Notes under the pieces: model-generated | The model's input: the letters and a program-made list of their open reading frames with translations, nothing else | The model's database searches: none | Told to the model about the DNA's origin: nothing | Assembly: GCA_035707805.1 (NCBI GenBank) | Contig: DASSTS010000033.1 | Span: 14,464-78,463 of the forward strand | Length of the DNA: 64,000 bases | Source of the DNA: Castellaniella sp035707805 | Lineage (GTDB): Bacteria > Pseudomonadota > Gammaproteobacteria > Burkholderiales > Burkholderiaceae_B | Direction of reading: 5' to 3' | Program-made: the position numbers and the translations under genes | Part shown: in pieces, positions 15,434-23,930 of the stretch | Position numbering within the stretch: the stretch's first letter is position 1 | Layout: every line of letters starts with the position of its first letter

Positions 15434-15823
15434 ATGGAAACCAAACTCAATCAAGGCCTGCATCGCACGGCCTGCGCCTGCCTGCTGGGGCTCATCGTGC
15501 TGTGCGTGGGCTGGGAGCTCTGGTGGGCGCCGCTGCGCCCTGGCGGGTCCCTGATGGCCTTGAAGGCCGTGCCGCTGCTCTTTGCTGTGCGCGGCGTGCT
15601 GCGGGCCCGCCTCTATACCCTGCAATGGGTGGCGATGCTCAGCCTCCTGTACGTCATGGAGGGCGTCGTGCGCGCCTGGTCCGACACCTCGGCCGCCTCG
15701 GCGCTCCTGGCCGGGCTCGAGATCGTCCTGGCGCTGGGCCTGTATCTGACGGCCATTCTCTATGTCCGGCCGGCCAAGCGCGCCGCCCGCCGGGGCACCC
15801 CGACCGGGGGGCACGCGCCATGA
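15434..15823 (+). CDS. DUF2069 family membrane protein
   Basis: A 129-residue inner-membrane protein with four predicted helices (LLGLIVLCVGWELWW; LMALKAVPLLFAVRGVL; LQWVAMLSLLYVMEGVVRAW; LEIVLALGLYLTAILYV). The order and the KAVPLLFAVRGVLRARLYTLQW stretch match DUF2069, a proteobacterial family without assigned function. The stop overlaps the selO start (ATGA), so the two are coupled. Confidence 0.85.
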   Translation: METKLNQGLHRTACACLLGLIVLCVGWELWWAPLRPGGSLMALKAVPLLFAVRGVLRARLYTLQWVAMLSLLYVMEGVVRAWSDTSAASALLAGLEIVLALGLYLTAILYVRPAKRAARRGTPTGGHAP

Positions 15824-17352
15824 CCGCCGACGGTCGAGTCGATTCCGGCCCCGCCGCGCCCGGCGGACCGTCCGCGCCCGGCCCGGACCTGTTCGACCCG
15901 GCGCGCGTGGGCTGCTCCTTTGCCGGCCTGCCGCCGAACTTCTACACCCGGGTGGCGCCGCGCCCCCTGACCGGACCGCGCCTGCTGCACGCCGACCCCG
16001 CCGTGGCGGCCGTGCTGGGCCTGGACGAGTCCGCGCTGCGCAGTCCGGCCTTCCTGGACCTGTGCTCGGGCAGCGGCCGGCTGCCCGGCGTCCAGCCGCT
16101 GGCGACGGTCTACAGCGGCCATCAGTTCGGCGTCTGGGCGGGGCAGCTGGGCGACGGCCGCGCCCATCTCCTGGGCGAGGTGGACGGACCCCAGGGCGTG
16201 CGGGAAATCCAGCTCAAGGGTTCGGGGCGCACGCCGTACTCGCGCATGGGCGACGGCTGGGCGGTGCTGCGTTCCAGCATCCGCGAGTATCTCGCCAGCG
16301 CCGCCATGACGGGGCTGGGCATTCCGACCACCCAGGCGCTGGCCCTGGTCGCGTCCCGCGACCCGGTGGTGCGCGAGACGCTCGAGACGGCCGCCGTCGT
16401 CACGCGGGTCGCGCCGTCCTTCGTGCGCTTCGGGCATTTCGAGCACTGGGCGCGGTCGCCGGCCGAGCAGGGCATCCTGCTGGACTACGTCGTGTCGCGG
16501 TGGTTCCCCGATTGCCGGGAGGGCAGCGAGGCGCGTCCGGACCGGCCCGCCACCGCCTGCCGGCTGCTGGAAGACGTCACCCGCCGCACGGCCCGCCTGC
16601 TCGCCCAGTGGCAGCTGGCCGGCTTCTGCCACGGCGTCATGAACACCGACAATATGTCCATCCTGGGCCTGACCCTGGACTACGGGCCCTACGGGTTCAT
16701 GGACGCCTTCCAGGCCGGCCATGTCTGCAACCACAGCGACACCCTGGGCCGCTACGCCTGGAATGCCCAGCCGGCCGTCGCGCAGTGGAACCTGACCCGC
16801 CTGGCGGAAAGCCTGCTGGTGCTGGGCTGCCAGGTGGCCGAGCTGGAGGCCGCCCTGGCGCCCTTCGAGCGGACCTTCCTGCAGGCCTACCATGCGGGCC
16901 TGGCGCGCAAGTTCGGCCTGACCGACTGGCGCCCCGAGGACGCGGCGCTGGGAGACGACTGGTGGGCGCTGCTGCATGCGCAGCGGGCGGATTTCACCCT
17001 GGCGTTCCGCCGCCTGGCCGATGCGGACACGGACGCGCAAGCCTGGCTGGGGCTGTTCGCCTATCCCCAGCCGGCGCGCCTGTGGCTCGAGCGCTATCTC
17101 GCGCGCCGCGCGCAATCCGGTCCTGCCGACGAGGCCCGGCGCGCCGCCATGCAGCGCGCCAATCCGCTGTATGTGCTGCGCAATCACCTGGCCCAGCAGG
17201 CCATCGAGGCCGCCCAGGGGGGCGATGCCTCGGAGATCGACCGGCTGATGGAACTGCTGCGCGATCCGTGGACCGAACGTCCCGGCCGCGAGGCCTACGC
17301 GCGCCCGCCCGCGGCCGATGCGCCGGCGGTGGCGGTCAGCTGCTCGTCGTGA
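15820..17352 (+). CDS. selO: Protein adenylyltransferase SelO (YdiU)
   Basis: A 510-residue pseudokinase-fold enzyme. SelO/YdiU transfers AMP from ATP to Ser, Thr or Tyr of protein targets and is linked to redox stress. Diagnostic segments: VYSGHQFGVWAGQLGDGRAHLLGE, EIQLKGSGRTPYSRMGDGWAVLRSSIREYL, FCHGVMNTDNMSILGLTLDYGPYGFMD and PLYVLRNHLAQQAI. It ends in VSCSS; in eukaryotic SelO this C-terminal Cys motif contains selenocysteine, while bacteria carry Cys. The first 25 residues are a Pro/Gly-rich extension. Confidence 0.95.
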   Translation: MTADGRVDSGPAAPGGPSAPGPDLFDPARVGCSFAGLPPNFYTRVAPRPLTGPRLLHADPAVAAVLGLDESALRSPAFLDLCSGSGRLPGVQPLATVYSGHQFGVWAGQLGDGRAHLLGEVDGPQGVREIQLKGSGRTPYSRMGDGWAVLRSSIREYLASAAMTGLGIPTTQALALVASRDPVVRETLETAAVVTRVAPSFVRFGHFEHWARSPAEQGILLDYVVSRWFPDCREGSEARPDRPATACRLLEDVTRRTARLLAQWQLAGFCHGVMNTDNMSILGLTLDYGPYGFMDAFQAGHVCNHSDTLGRYAWNAQPAVAQWNLTRLAESLLVLGCQVAELEAALAPFERTFLQAYHAGLARKFGLTDWRPEDAALGDDWWALLHAQRADFTLAFRRLADADTDAQAWLGLFAYPQPARLWLERYLARRAQSGPADEARRAAMQRANPLYVLRNHLAQQAIEAAQGGDASEIDRLMELLRDPWTERPGREAYARPPAADAPAVAVSCSS

Positions 17353-17361
17353 CGGGCCGTA

Positions 17362-17370
17362 TGCCATAAT
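17362..17370 (+). promoter_or_regulatory. Extended -10 promoter for aroC
   Basis: TG-C-CATAAT (17362-17370) lies just after the selO stop and 39 nt before the aroC ATG. No convincing -35 is visible, which is tolerated by extended -10 promoters. The same CATAAT core appears upstream of leuC and the DUF2069 gene. Confidence 0.5.
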
Positions 17371-17409
17371 CGGATTCCCCTTCCACGATTTCCCCACCGC
17401 ATACCGACC

Positions 17410-18507
17410 ATGTCTGGCAATACCCTGGGTACCCTGTTTCGTGTCACCAATTTCGGCGAGTCGCATGGCCCCGCCATCGGCGCCGTGATCGACGGCTGCC
17501 CGCCGGGACTGCCGCTGTCCGAGGCCGACATCCAGGCCGAGCTCGACCGCCGCCGGCCCGGCACCTCGCGCCATGTGACCCAGCGCCGCGAGCCCGACAC
17601 CGTCGAGATCCTCTCGGGCGTGTTCGAGGGCCGCACGACCGGCACCCCCATCGGGCTGCTGATCCGCAACACCGACGCCCGCAGCCGCGACTACGCCAAT
17701 ATCGCCGACACCTTCCGCCCCGGCCATGCCGACTACACCTACTGGAAGAAATTCGGCATCCGCGACCCGCGCGGCGGCGGCCGCTCGTCGGCCCGCCTGA
17801 CGGCGCCCACCGTCGCGGCCGGGGCGGTGGCGCGCAAATGGCTGAGGCAGGAATGCGGCGTGCGGATCCGCGGCTACATGAGCCAGCTCGGCCCGATCCC
17901 GATCCCTTTCGAGAGCTGGGACGAGGTGCCGCGGAACCCGTTCTACGCGCCCAACGCCGCCATCGTGCCGCAACTCGAATCGTTCATGGACCAGCTGCGC
18001 CACGAGGGCGACTCGATCGGCGCGCGCATCGAGGTCGAGGCCGACGGCCTGCCGGCCGGGTGGGGCGAGCCCATCTACGACCGCCTCGATGCGGACATCG
18101 CGCACGCGATGATGGGCCTCAATGCGGTCAAGGGCGTGTCGATCGGCTCGGGCTTCGACTGCATCGCCATGCGGGGGTCGGAACACGGCGACGAACTCGG
18201 GCCGGACGGCTTCATGGCCAACCACGCCGGCGGCGTGCTGGGCGGGATCTCTTCGGGGCAGCCGCTGCGCGTGTCCCTGGCGATCAAGCCGACCTCCAGC
18301 ATCCGGGTCGAGCGCCGCTCGGTGAACCGGGCCAACGAGCCCGTGATGGTGCAGACCCTCGGACGCCACGATCCCTGCGTGGCGATCCGGGCCACGCCGA
18401 TCGCCGAAGCCCTGCTGGCGATCGTGGTGATGGACCACGCCCTGCGGCACCGGGGGCAGTGCGGGGCGGCGGGCCTGCCGGACGATCTCGGCCTGGCGGG
18501 TGCCTGA
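17410..18507 (+). CDS. aroC: Chorismate synthase
   Basis: A 365-residue FMN-dependent enzyme that converts EPSP to chorismate, the last step of the shikimate pathway. Family signatures are intact: GESHGPAIGAVIDGCPPGLPL near the N-terminus, RRRPGTSRHVTQRREPD, FRPGHADYTYWKKFGIRDPRGGGRSSAR and GILGGISSGQPL-like GVLGGISSGQPLRV near the C-terminus. The length matches the bacterial enzyme. It is followed after 18 nt by an M48 protease gene that may share its transcript. Confidence 0.98.
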   Translation: MSGNTLGTLFRVTNFGESHGPAIGAVIDGCPPGLPLSEADIQAELDRRRPGTSRHVTQRREPDTVEILSGVFEGRTTGTPIGLLIRNTDARSRDYANIADTFRPGHADYTYWKKFGIRDPRGGGRSSARLTAPTVAAGAVARKWLRQECGVRIRGYMSQLGPIPIPFESWDEVPRNPFYAPNAAIVPQLESFMDQLRHEGDSIGARIEVEADGLPAGWGEPIYDRLDADIAHAMMGLNAVKGVSIGSGFDCIAMRGSEHGDELGPDGFMANHAGGVLGGISSGQPLRVSLAIKPTSSIRVERRSVNRANEPVMVQTLGRHDPCVAIRATPIAEALLAIVVMDHALRHRGQCGAAGLPDDLGLAGA

Positions 18508-18525
18508 TTCGTAAAGGAGACGCAG

Positions 18526-19362
18526 ATGGCGAACCTAACTCGAAATCGGCGCGCATCCCGGCTGGCGGGATGGTCGGCGCTGGGCCTGAGCCTGGCGCTG
18601 GCGGCCTGCGCGCCGGTGCAGACCACGCAGTCCGGTGCGGTGGGCGTCAACCGGACGCAATACATGTCCAGCCTGGTATCCGAGGCCGAACTCGACCAGG
18701 AGGCCGCGAGCCAATACCGGCAGATCCTGGCCCAGGCCAAGGCGCAGGGCGCCCTGGATCCGTCAGCCGCCCAGACGCAGCGGGTGCAGGCGATCGCCCG
18801 GCGCCTGATCGCCCAGGTCGGCGCGTTCCGGCCGGATGCCAGGCAATGGGACTGGGAAATCCACGTCCTGAAATCCGACGAGGTCAACGCCTGGTGCATG
18901 CCGGGCGGCAAGATCGCCGTCTATACCGGCCTGCTCGACAAGATCAAGCCGACCGACGCGGAGCTCGCGGCAGTCATGGGGCACGAGATCTCCCACGCCC
19001 TGCGCGAGCATGCGCGCGAGCAGGTGTCGCGCCAGATGGGCACCGGCATCGGCATCTCGATCCTGGCGGCCGTCACGGGCAGTCAGGCCGTGGCCGACCT
19101 GGGCTCCAACCTGAGCCAGGTGATGTTCACCCTGCCCAACAGCCGCGCCAACGAGACCGAGGCCGACCGCATGGGGGTGGAACTCGCTGCCCGGGCGGGT
19201 TACGACCCGCGCGCGGCCATCACCCTGTGGCAAAAGATGGGGCAGTCCGGCGGCAGCGCGCCGCCCGAGATCCTGTCCACCCACCCGTCCTCCGCGAGCC
19301 GGATCCAGGACCTCGAGCAGGCCGCCGCGCAGGTTCTGCCGCTGTACCAGCAGCACCGCTGA
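18526..19362 (+). CDS. M48 family metalloprotease lipoprotein
   Basis: A 278-residue zinc protease. The lipobox LAAC (Cys28) after a hydrophobic stretch predicts a lipid anchor, so the protein acts on the periplasmic side. The zinc site is HEISHALREH at 153-162 with Glu154 as the catalytic residue; the third ligand lies in the NETEADRMGVELAARAGYDP segment. The mature domain resembles LoiP/YcaL and the protease part of BepA without TPR repeats. These enzymes degrade misfolded outer-membrane proteins, which is the likely role here. AAGGAGA precedes ATG 18526. Confidence 0.92.
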   Translation: MANLTRNRRASRLAGWSALGLSLALAACAPVQTTQSGAVGVNRTQYMSSLVSEAELDQEAASQYRQILAQAKAQGALDPSAAQTQRVQAIARRLIAQVGAFRPDARQWDWEIHVLKSDEVNAWCMPGGKIAVYTGLLDKIKPTDAELAAVMGHEISHALREHAREQVSRQMGTGIGISILAAVTGSQAVADLGSNLSQVMFTLPNSRANETEADRMGVELAARAGYDPRAAITLWQKMGQSGGSAPPEILSTHPSSASRIQDLEQAAAQVLPLYQQHR

Positions 19363-19364
19363 GG

Positions 19365-19379
19365 CCGGGGCGGCCCCGG
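19365..19379 (+). terminator. Possible weak terminator after the M48 protease gene
   Basis: A 6-bp GC stem (CCGGGG at 19365-19370 with CCCCGG at 19374-19379) and 3-nt loop directly after the stop. It lacks a T-tract, so termination would be weak or Rho-assisted. Confidence 0.3.
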
Positions 19380-19393
19380 GCCGCTCAAACCGG

Positions 19394-19416
19394 TACCAGG
19401 TACATCTGATACCAGG
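19394..19416 (+). repeat. Direct repeat TACCAGG upstream of leuC
   Basis: TACCAGG occurs at 19394-19400 and 19410-19416, 16 nt apart (about 1.5 helical turns), just upstream of the putative leuC -35. It could be a regulator site, for example for a LysR-type protein, but no known consensus is matched. Confidence 0.35.
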
Positions 19417-19429
19417 ATAAATGATGGCC

Positions 19430-19457
19430 TTGTCGGCTTTCTGCACACTGGCATAAT
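19430..19457 (+). promoter_or_regulatory. Promoter for leuCDB
   Basis: -35 TTGTCG (19430-19435), 16-bp spacer and -10 CATAAT (19452-19457) with an extended TG at 19449-19450. The predicted leader before the leuC ATG at 19522 is roughly 58 nt, and no leader peptide rich in Leu codons is evident. Confidence 0.55.
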
Positions 19458-19521
19458 GGTCTCCAGCCGCCGGCCCCGCCTTGCGCTGCCGGCCATTTTC
19501 CCGCTTTCCGAGACCACGACC

Positions 19522-20925
19522 ATGCCCCAAACCCTGTACGACAAGCTCTGGGATGCCCATGTGGTGCACCAGGGTCCCGACGGCACCTGTCTGCTGTACA
19601 TCGACCGCCATCTCGTCCACGAAGTTACCAGTCCCCAGGCTTTCGAGGGGCTGGAACTCGCGGGCCGCAAGCCCTGGCGCATCGCCGCCAACCTGGCGGT
19701 AGCGGATCACAACGTGCCCACCACGGACCGTTCCGAGGGCATCCAGGACCCGGTGTCGCGCCTGCAGGTCGATACCCTGGACAAGAACTGCGAGACCTGG
19801 GGGATCACGGAATTCCGCATGAACGACCGCCGCCAGGGCATCGTCCACATCATCGGGCCCGAACAGGGCGCGACGCTGCCGGGCATGACGGTGGTCTGCG
19901 GGGATTCGCACACCAGCACTCACGGCGCGATGGGCGCCCTGGCGTTCGGCATCGGCACCTCCGAGGTCGAGCACGTGCTGGCCACCCAGACCCTGCTCAT
20001 GAAAAAGAGCCGCAACATGCTGGTGCGGGTCGGGGGCGAGCTGCCCTTCGGCTGCACCGCCAAGGACCTGATCCTGTACGTGATCGGCCGGATCGGCACG
20101 GCGGGCGGCACGGGGTCGGCCATCGAGTTCGGCGGCAGCGCGGTGCGGGCCTTGTCCATGGAAGGCCGCATGACCATGTGCAACATGGCCATCGAGGCCG
20201 GCGCGCGCTCGGGCATGGTGGCGGTGGACCAGACCACCATCGACTATTTCAAGGGCCGCCCCTACGCGCCGGAAGGCGAGCTGTGGGACCAGGCCGTCGA
20301 ATACTGGAAGACCCTGCATTCGGATCCGGACGCGGCGTTCGACCGCGTGGTGGAGATCGACGCGGCCGACGTCCAGCCGCAGGTGAGCTGGGGCACCTCG
20401 CCCGAGATGGTCGCCGCCGTCGGCGACCGGGTGCCCGATCCCGCGGCGGAATCCGACGCCGTGCGCCGCAAGGGCATGGAACGCGCCCTGCAGTACATGG
20501 GCCTGCAGGCCGGCGAGGCCATCACCGGGATCTCCATCGACAAGGTCTTCATCGGGTCCTGTACCAATGCCCGCATCGAGGACCTGCGCGCCGCAGCCGC
20601 CGTGGCCAAGGGCCGCAAGGTGGCGTCGGGCGTGCGCCTGGCCATGGTGGTGCCGGGTTCCGGCCTGGTCAAGGCGCAGGCCGAGCGCGAGGGCCTGGAC
20701 CGCATCTTCCTGGATGCAGGCTTCGAGTGGCGCGAGCCGGGATGCTCCATGTGCCTGGCCATGAATGCCGACCGGCTGGAGCCGGGCGAGCGCTGTGCCT
20801 CGACCTCGAACCGCAATTTCGAGGGCCGCCAGGGGCAGGGCGGACGCACCCACCTGGTCAGCCCGGCCATGGCGGCCGCGGCGGCCGTGGCCGGCCATTT
20901 CGTCGACGTGCGCACTCTCCAATAG
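19522..20925 (+). CDS. leuC: 3-isopropylmalate dehydratase large subunit
   Basis: A 467-residue Fe-S aconitase-family subunit which, with LeuD, isomerises 2- to 3-isopropylmalate in leucine synthesis. N-terminal TLYDKLWDAHVV, VCGDSHTSTHGAMGALAFGIGTSEVEHVLATQ, the 4Fe-4S cysteines in IGSCTNARIEDL and EPGCSMCLAMN, and STSNRNFEGRQGQGGRTHLVSP are all present. The start at MPQTLYD fits the family. An upstream in-frame ATG at 19456 lies inside the promoter and is rejected. leuD follows after 9 nt. Confidence 0.97.
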   Translation: MPQTLYDKLWDAHVVHQGPDGTCLLYIDRHLVHEVTSPQAFEGLELAGRKPWRIAANLAVADHNVPTTDRSEGIQDPVSRLQVDTLDKNCETWGITEFRMNDRRQGIVHIIGPEQGATLPGMTVVCGDSHTSTHGAMGALAFGIGTSEVEHVLATQTLLMKKSRNMLVRVGGELPFGCTAKDLILYVIGRIGTAGGTGSAIEFGGSAVRALSMEGRMTMCNMAIEAGARSGMVAVDQTTIDYFKGRPYAPEGELWDQAVEYWKTLHSDPDAAFDRVVEIDAADVQPQVSWGTSPEMVAAVGDRVPDPAAESDAVRRKGMERALQYMGLQAGEAITGISIDKVFIGSCTNARIEDLRAAAAVAKGRKVASGVRLAMVVPGSGLVKAQAEREGLDRIFLDAGFEWREPGCSMCLAMNADRLEPGERCASTSNRNFEGRQGQGGRTHLVSPAMAAAAAVAGHFVDVRTLQ

Positions 20926-20934
20926 GATCCGATC

Positions 20935-21591
20935 ATGCAAGCCTTCACCACACACCAGGGCCTGGTAGCCCCGCTGGACCGGGACAACGTCGATACCGAC
21001 CTCATCATCCCCAAGCAGTTCCTCAAGTCCATCAAGCGCACCGGCTTCGGCCCGAACCTCTTCGACGAACTGCGCTACCTGGACCACGGCGAGCCGGGCA
21101 TGGACAACAGCCGCCGGCCGCTGAATCCGGATTTCGTGCTCAACCAGTCCCGCTACCAGGGAGCCTCCATCCTGCTGTGCCGCAAGAACTTCGGCTGCGG
21201 CTCCAGCCGCGAGCACGCGCCCTGGGCCCTGCAGCAGTACGGATTCCGGGCGCTGATCGCGCCGTCCTATGCCGACATCTTCTTCAACAACAGCTTCAAG
21301 AACGGCCTGCTGCCCATCATCCTGCCCGAGGCGGTCGTCGATCAGCTGTTCAAGGCCGTCGAGGCGACGCCGGGCTACCAGCTGACCGTGGATCTGGCGC
21401 AACAGCAGGTCACAGCGCCCGACGGCAACCACTGGTCCTTCGAGGTCGACGCCTACCGCAAGGAATCGCTGCTCAAGGGGTTGGACGAGATCGGCCAGAC
21501 CCTGCTGCATGCGCAGCGCATCCGGGACTTCGAATCCCGGCGCCTGCAGCAGCACCCCTGGCTGGCCAAGACCGCGCCCGCGGCGCACTGA
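20935..21591 (+). CDS. leuD: 3-isopropylmalate dehydratase small subunit
   Basis: A 218-residue swivel-domain partner of LeuC. The N-terminal LVAPLDRDNVDTDLIIPKQFLKSIKRTGFG and FGCGSSREHAPWALQQYGFRALIAPSYADIFFNN segments are diagnostic. The length matches the LeuD1 type found in proteobacteria. It forms the heterodimer with the product of leuC, 9 nt upstream. A 91-nt GC-rich spacer with inverted repeats separates it from leuB. Confidence 0.97.
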   Translation: MQAFTTHQGLVAPLDRDNVDTDLIIPKQFLKSIKRTGFGPNLFDELRYLDHGEPGMDNSRRPLNPDFVLNQSRYQGASILLCRKNFGCGSSREHAPWALQQYGFRALIAPSYADIFFNNSFKNGLLPIILPEAVVDQLFKAVEATPGYQLTVDLAQQQVTAPDGNHWSFEVDAYRKESLLKGLDEIGQTLLHAQRIRDFESRRLQQHPWLAKTAPAAH

Positions 21592-21592
21592 A

Positions 21593-21660
21593 GCCCGGCC
21601 CTTCACCCCGAAACCCCGGCCCGGTCCCGGGTGGCCGCATCGTGCCGCCCGGGGCCGGGC
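21593..21660 (+). other. GC-rich inverted repeats between leuD and leuB
   Basis: GCCCGGCCC (21593-21601) pairs perfectly with GGGCCGGGC (21652-21660) across a 50-nt loop that holds further GC palindromes. It is followed by GTTCTT. It may attenuate read-through into leuB or affect mRNA stability; there is no true U-tract, so its role is unproven. Confidence 0.35.
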
Positions 21661-21682
21661 GTTCTTGACACGGAAACCCTTC

Positions 21683-22759
21683 ATGACCTCTCGTATCGCA
21701 GTCCTGCCGGGCGACGGCATCGGCCCCGAAATCGTCGAACAGGCGGTGCGCGTCCTGCGCGCCCTGGACCTGGACCTCCGTTTCACCGAGGCGCCGGTCG
21801 GCGGCGCCGCCTATGCGGCCCAGGGCCACCCCCTGCCGCAGTCCACGCTGGACCTGGCCCTGCAGTCCGACGCCGTCCTGTTCGGCGCGGTCGGCGACTG
21901 GAAATACGATCACCTGGAACGCGCGCTGCGCCCGGAGCAGGCGGTGCTGGGGCTGCGCAAGGCCCTGGGCCTGTTCGCCAACCTGCGTCCTGCCATTCTC
22001 TATCCCGAGCTGGCCAACGCCTCCTCGCTCAAGCCCGAGGTCGTGGCCGGCCTGGACATCCTGATCGTGCGCGAACTGACGGGCGACATCTATTTCGGCC
22101 AGCCGCGCGGCGTGCGCACGCTGGCCGACGGGCCCTTCGTCGGCGAGCGCCAGGGCTTCGACACCATGCACTACGCGGAAAGCGAGATCCGCCGCATCGC
22201 ACACGTCGCATTCCAGGCCGCCGCACGGCGCCAGGGCCGGCTCTGCAGCGTGGACAAGGCCAATGTGCTGGAGACCTCCCAGTTCTGGCGCGACATCATG
22301 ATCGACGTCGCCCGCGACTACCCCCAGGTGGCCTTGTCCCACATGTACGTGGACAATGCCGCCATGCAGCTGGTGCGCGAGCCCAAGGCTTTCGACGTCG
22401 TCGTCACCGGCAATCTGTTCGGCGACATCCTCTCGGACGAGGCCGCCATGCTGACCGGATCCATCGGCATGCTGCCCTCGGCCTCGCTGAACGCCAGCCG
22501 GCAGGGGCTGTACGAGCCCAGCCACGGCTCGGCGCCCGACATCGCGGGGAAAAACGTCGCCAATCCGCTGGCCACGATCCTGTCGGCGGCCATGATGCTG
22601 CGCTATTCGCTGGACGCGGGCGCGGCGGCCGACCGCATCGAGGCGGCCGTCCAGGCAGTCCTGGCGCAGGGTCTGCGCACCGCGGACATCTTCGAGGACG
22701 GCACGACGCGCGTTTCGACCTCGGAAATGGGCGATGCCGTGCTGAAGGCATTAGAATAA
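21683..22759 (+). CDS. leuB: 3-isopropylmalate dehydrogenase
   Basis: A 358-residue NAD-dependent oxidative decarboxylase, the third leucine-specific step. N-terminal IAVLPGDGIGPEIVEQAVRVL, the loop DAVLFGAVGDWKYD, LGLFANLRPA, RELTGDIYFGQPRG (substrate contacts) and VVTGNLFGDILSDEAAMLTGSIGMLPSASL with the NAD-site GSAPDIAGKNVANPLATILSAAMMLRYS are all intact. The start MTSRIAVLPGDG matches the family. asd follows after 40 nt. Confidence 0.97.
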   Translation: MTSRIAVLPGDGIGPEIVEQAVRVLRALDLDLRFTEAPVGGAAYAAQGHPLPQSTLDLALQSDAVLFGAVGDWKYDHLERALRPEQAVLGLRKALGLFANLRPAILYPELANASSLKPEVVAGLDILIVRELTGDIYFGQPRGVRTLADGPFVGERQGFDTMHYAESEIRRIAHVAFQAAARRQGRLCSVDKANVLETSQFWRDIMIDVARDYPQVALSHMYVDNAAMQLVREPKAFDVVVTGNLFGDILSDEAAMLTGSIGMLPSASLNASRQGLYEPSHGSAPDIAGKNVANPLATILSAAMMLRYSLDAGAAADRIEAAVQAVLAQGLRTADIFEDGTTRVSTSEMGDAVLKALE

Positions 22760-22799
22760 AGAATTCTCTATTTTCACTACTTGGTTTCGGCGGGGATTT

Positions 22800-23930
22800 A
22801 TGGCGCAAGCAGTTGGTCTGGTCGGTTGGCGTGGCATGGTGGGCTCGGTGCTCATGCAGCGCATGCTCGAAGAAAATGATTTCGCGCTCTTCGAGCCGGT
22901 GTTCTTTTCCACCAGCAACGCGGGCGGCGCGGCGCCGGCATGGGCGCCCGGCGCGGGCGCCCTGCAGGACGCCTACGACGTCGACGCCCTGAAAAAGCTC
23001 CCCATCATCGTCACGGCGCAGGGGGGCGACTACACCACGGCCGTCTATCCCAAGCTGCGCGCCGCCGGCTGGACGGGCCTGTGGATCGACGCCGCCAGCA
23101 CCCTGCGGATGAAGGACGACGCCATCATCGTCCTGGATCCGGTCAACCGGCCGGTGATCGATGCCGCCATGCAACGCGGCGTGCGCGACTACATCGGCGG
23201 CAACTGCACGGTCAGCTGCATGCTGATGGGCCTGGCGGGCCTCTTCAAGGCCGACATGGTCGAATGGATGAGCTCGATGACCTACCAGGCCGCCTCGGGC
23301 GGGGGCGCGCGCCACATGCGTGAGCTGCTCGTCCAGTTCGGCATTCTCAGCCAGGCGGTGGGCGAGCAGCTCGCCGACCCGGCATCGGCCATCCTCGACA
23401 TCGACCGCGGGGTCCTCAAGGCGCAGCAGAGCCCCGATCTGCCGCGCGAGAATTTCGGCGTGCCGCTGGGCGGCAGCCTGATTCCCTGGATCGACAAGGA
23501 TCTGGGCGACGGCATGTCGCGCGAGGAATGGAAGGGCGGCGCCGAGACCAACAAGATCCTGGGCCGCGGTCCGGGCTTCGGCGCCGATCCCGTGCCGGTG
23601 GACGGCCTGTGCGTGCGCATCGGCGCCATGCGCTGCCACAGCCAGGCGCTCACCATCAAGCTGCGCCGCGACGTGCCGCTGGACGAGATCAACGAGGCGG
23701 TGCGCACAGGCACCGACTGGGCGCGGCTGGTGCCCAACGACAAGGAATCTTCCATGCAGGCCCTGACGCCGGTGGCCGTCACCGGTACGCTGGACATCCC
23801 CGTGGGACGCCTGCGCAAGATGTCCATGGGGCCGGAATACCTCAGCGCCTTTACGGTGGGCGACCAGTTGCTGTGGGGCGCGGCCGAGCCGCTGCGTCGC
23901 ATGCTGCGCATCGCCCTGGGTGAACTCTGA
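22800..23930 (+). CDS. asd: Aspartate-semialdehyde dehydrogenase
   Basis: A 376-residue enzyme that reduces aspartyl phosphate to the semialdehyde, the branch point to lysine/diaminopimelate, threonine and methionine. Seen: VGLVGWRGMVGSVLMQRMLEENDF (NADP site), WIDAASTLRMKDDAIIVLDPVN, and the nucleophile Cys136 in GGNCTVSCMLMGL. Length and motifs match the Gram-negative (E. coli type) class. The stop overlaps the fimV start by one base (TGATG). The pairing with homoserine kinase in the same window concerns the same pathway but a separate locus. Confidence 0.97.
   Translation: MAQAVGLVGWRGMVGSVLMQRMLEENDFALFEPVFFSTSNAGGAAPAWAPGAGALQDAYDVDALKKLPIIVTAQGGDYTTAVYPKLRAAGWTGLWIDAASTLRMKDDAIIVLDPVNRPVIDAAMQRGVRDYIGGNCTVSCMLMGLAGLFKADMVEWMSSMTYQAASGGGARHMRELLVQFGILSQAVGEQLADPASAILDIDRGVLKAQQSPDLPRENFGVPLGGSLIPWIDKDLGDGMSREEWKGGAETNKILGRGPGFGADPVPVDGLCVRIGAMRCHSQALTIKLRRDVPLDEINEAVRTGTDWARLVPNDKESSMQALTPVAVTGTLDIPVGRLRKMSMGPEYLSAFTVGDQLLWGAAEPLRRMLRIALGEL

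Noticed and set aside
19456..19522. N-terminal extension of leuC from ATG 19456
   Set aside because: This ATG overlaps the -10 element and the extension is not part of the LeuC family; MPQTLYD at 19522 is the conserved start.
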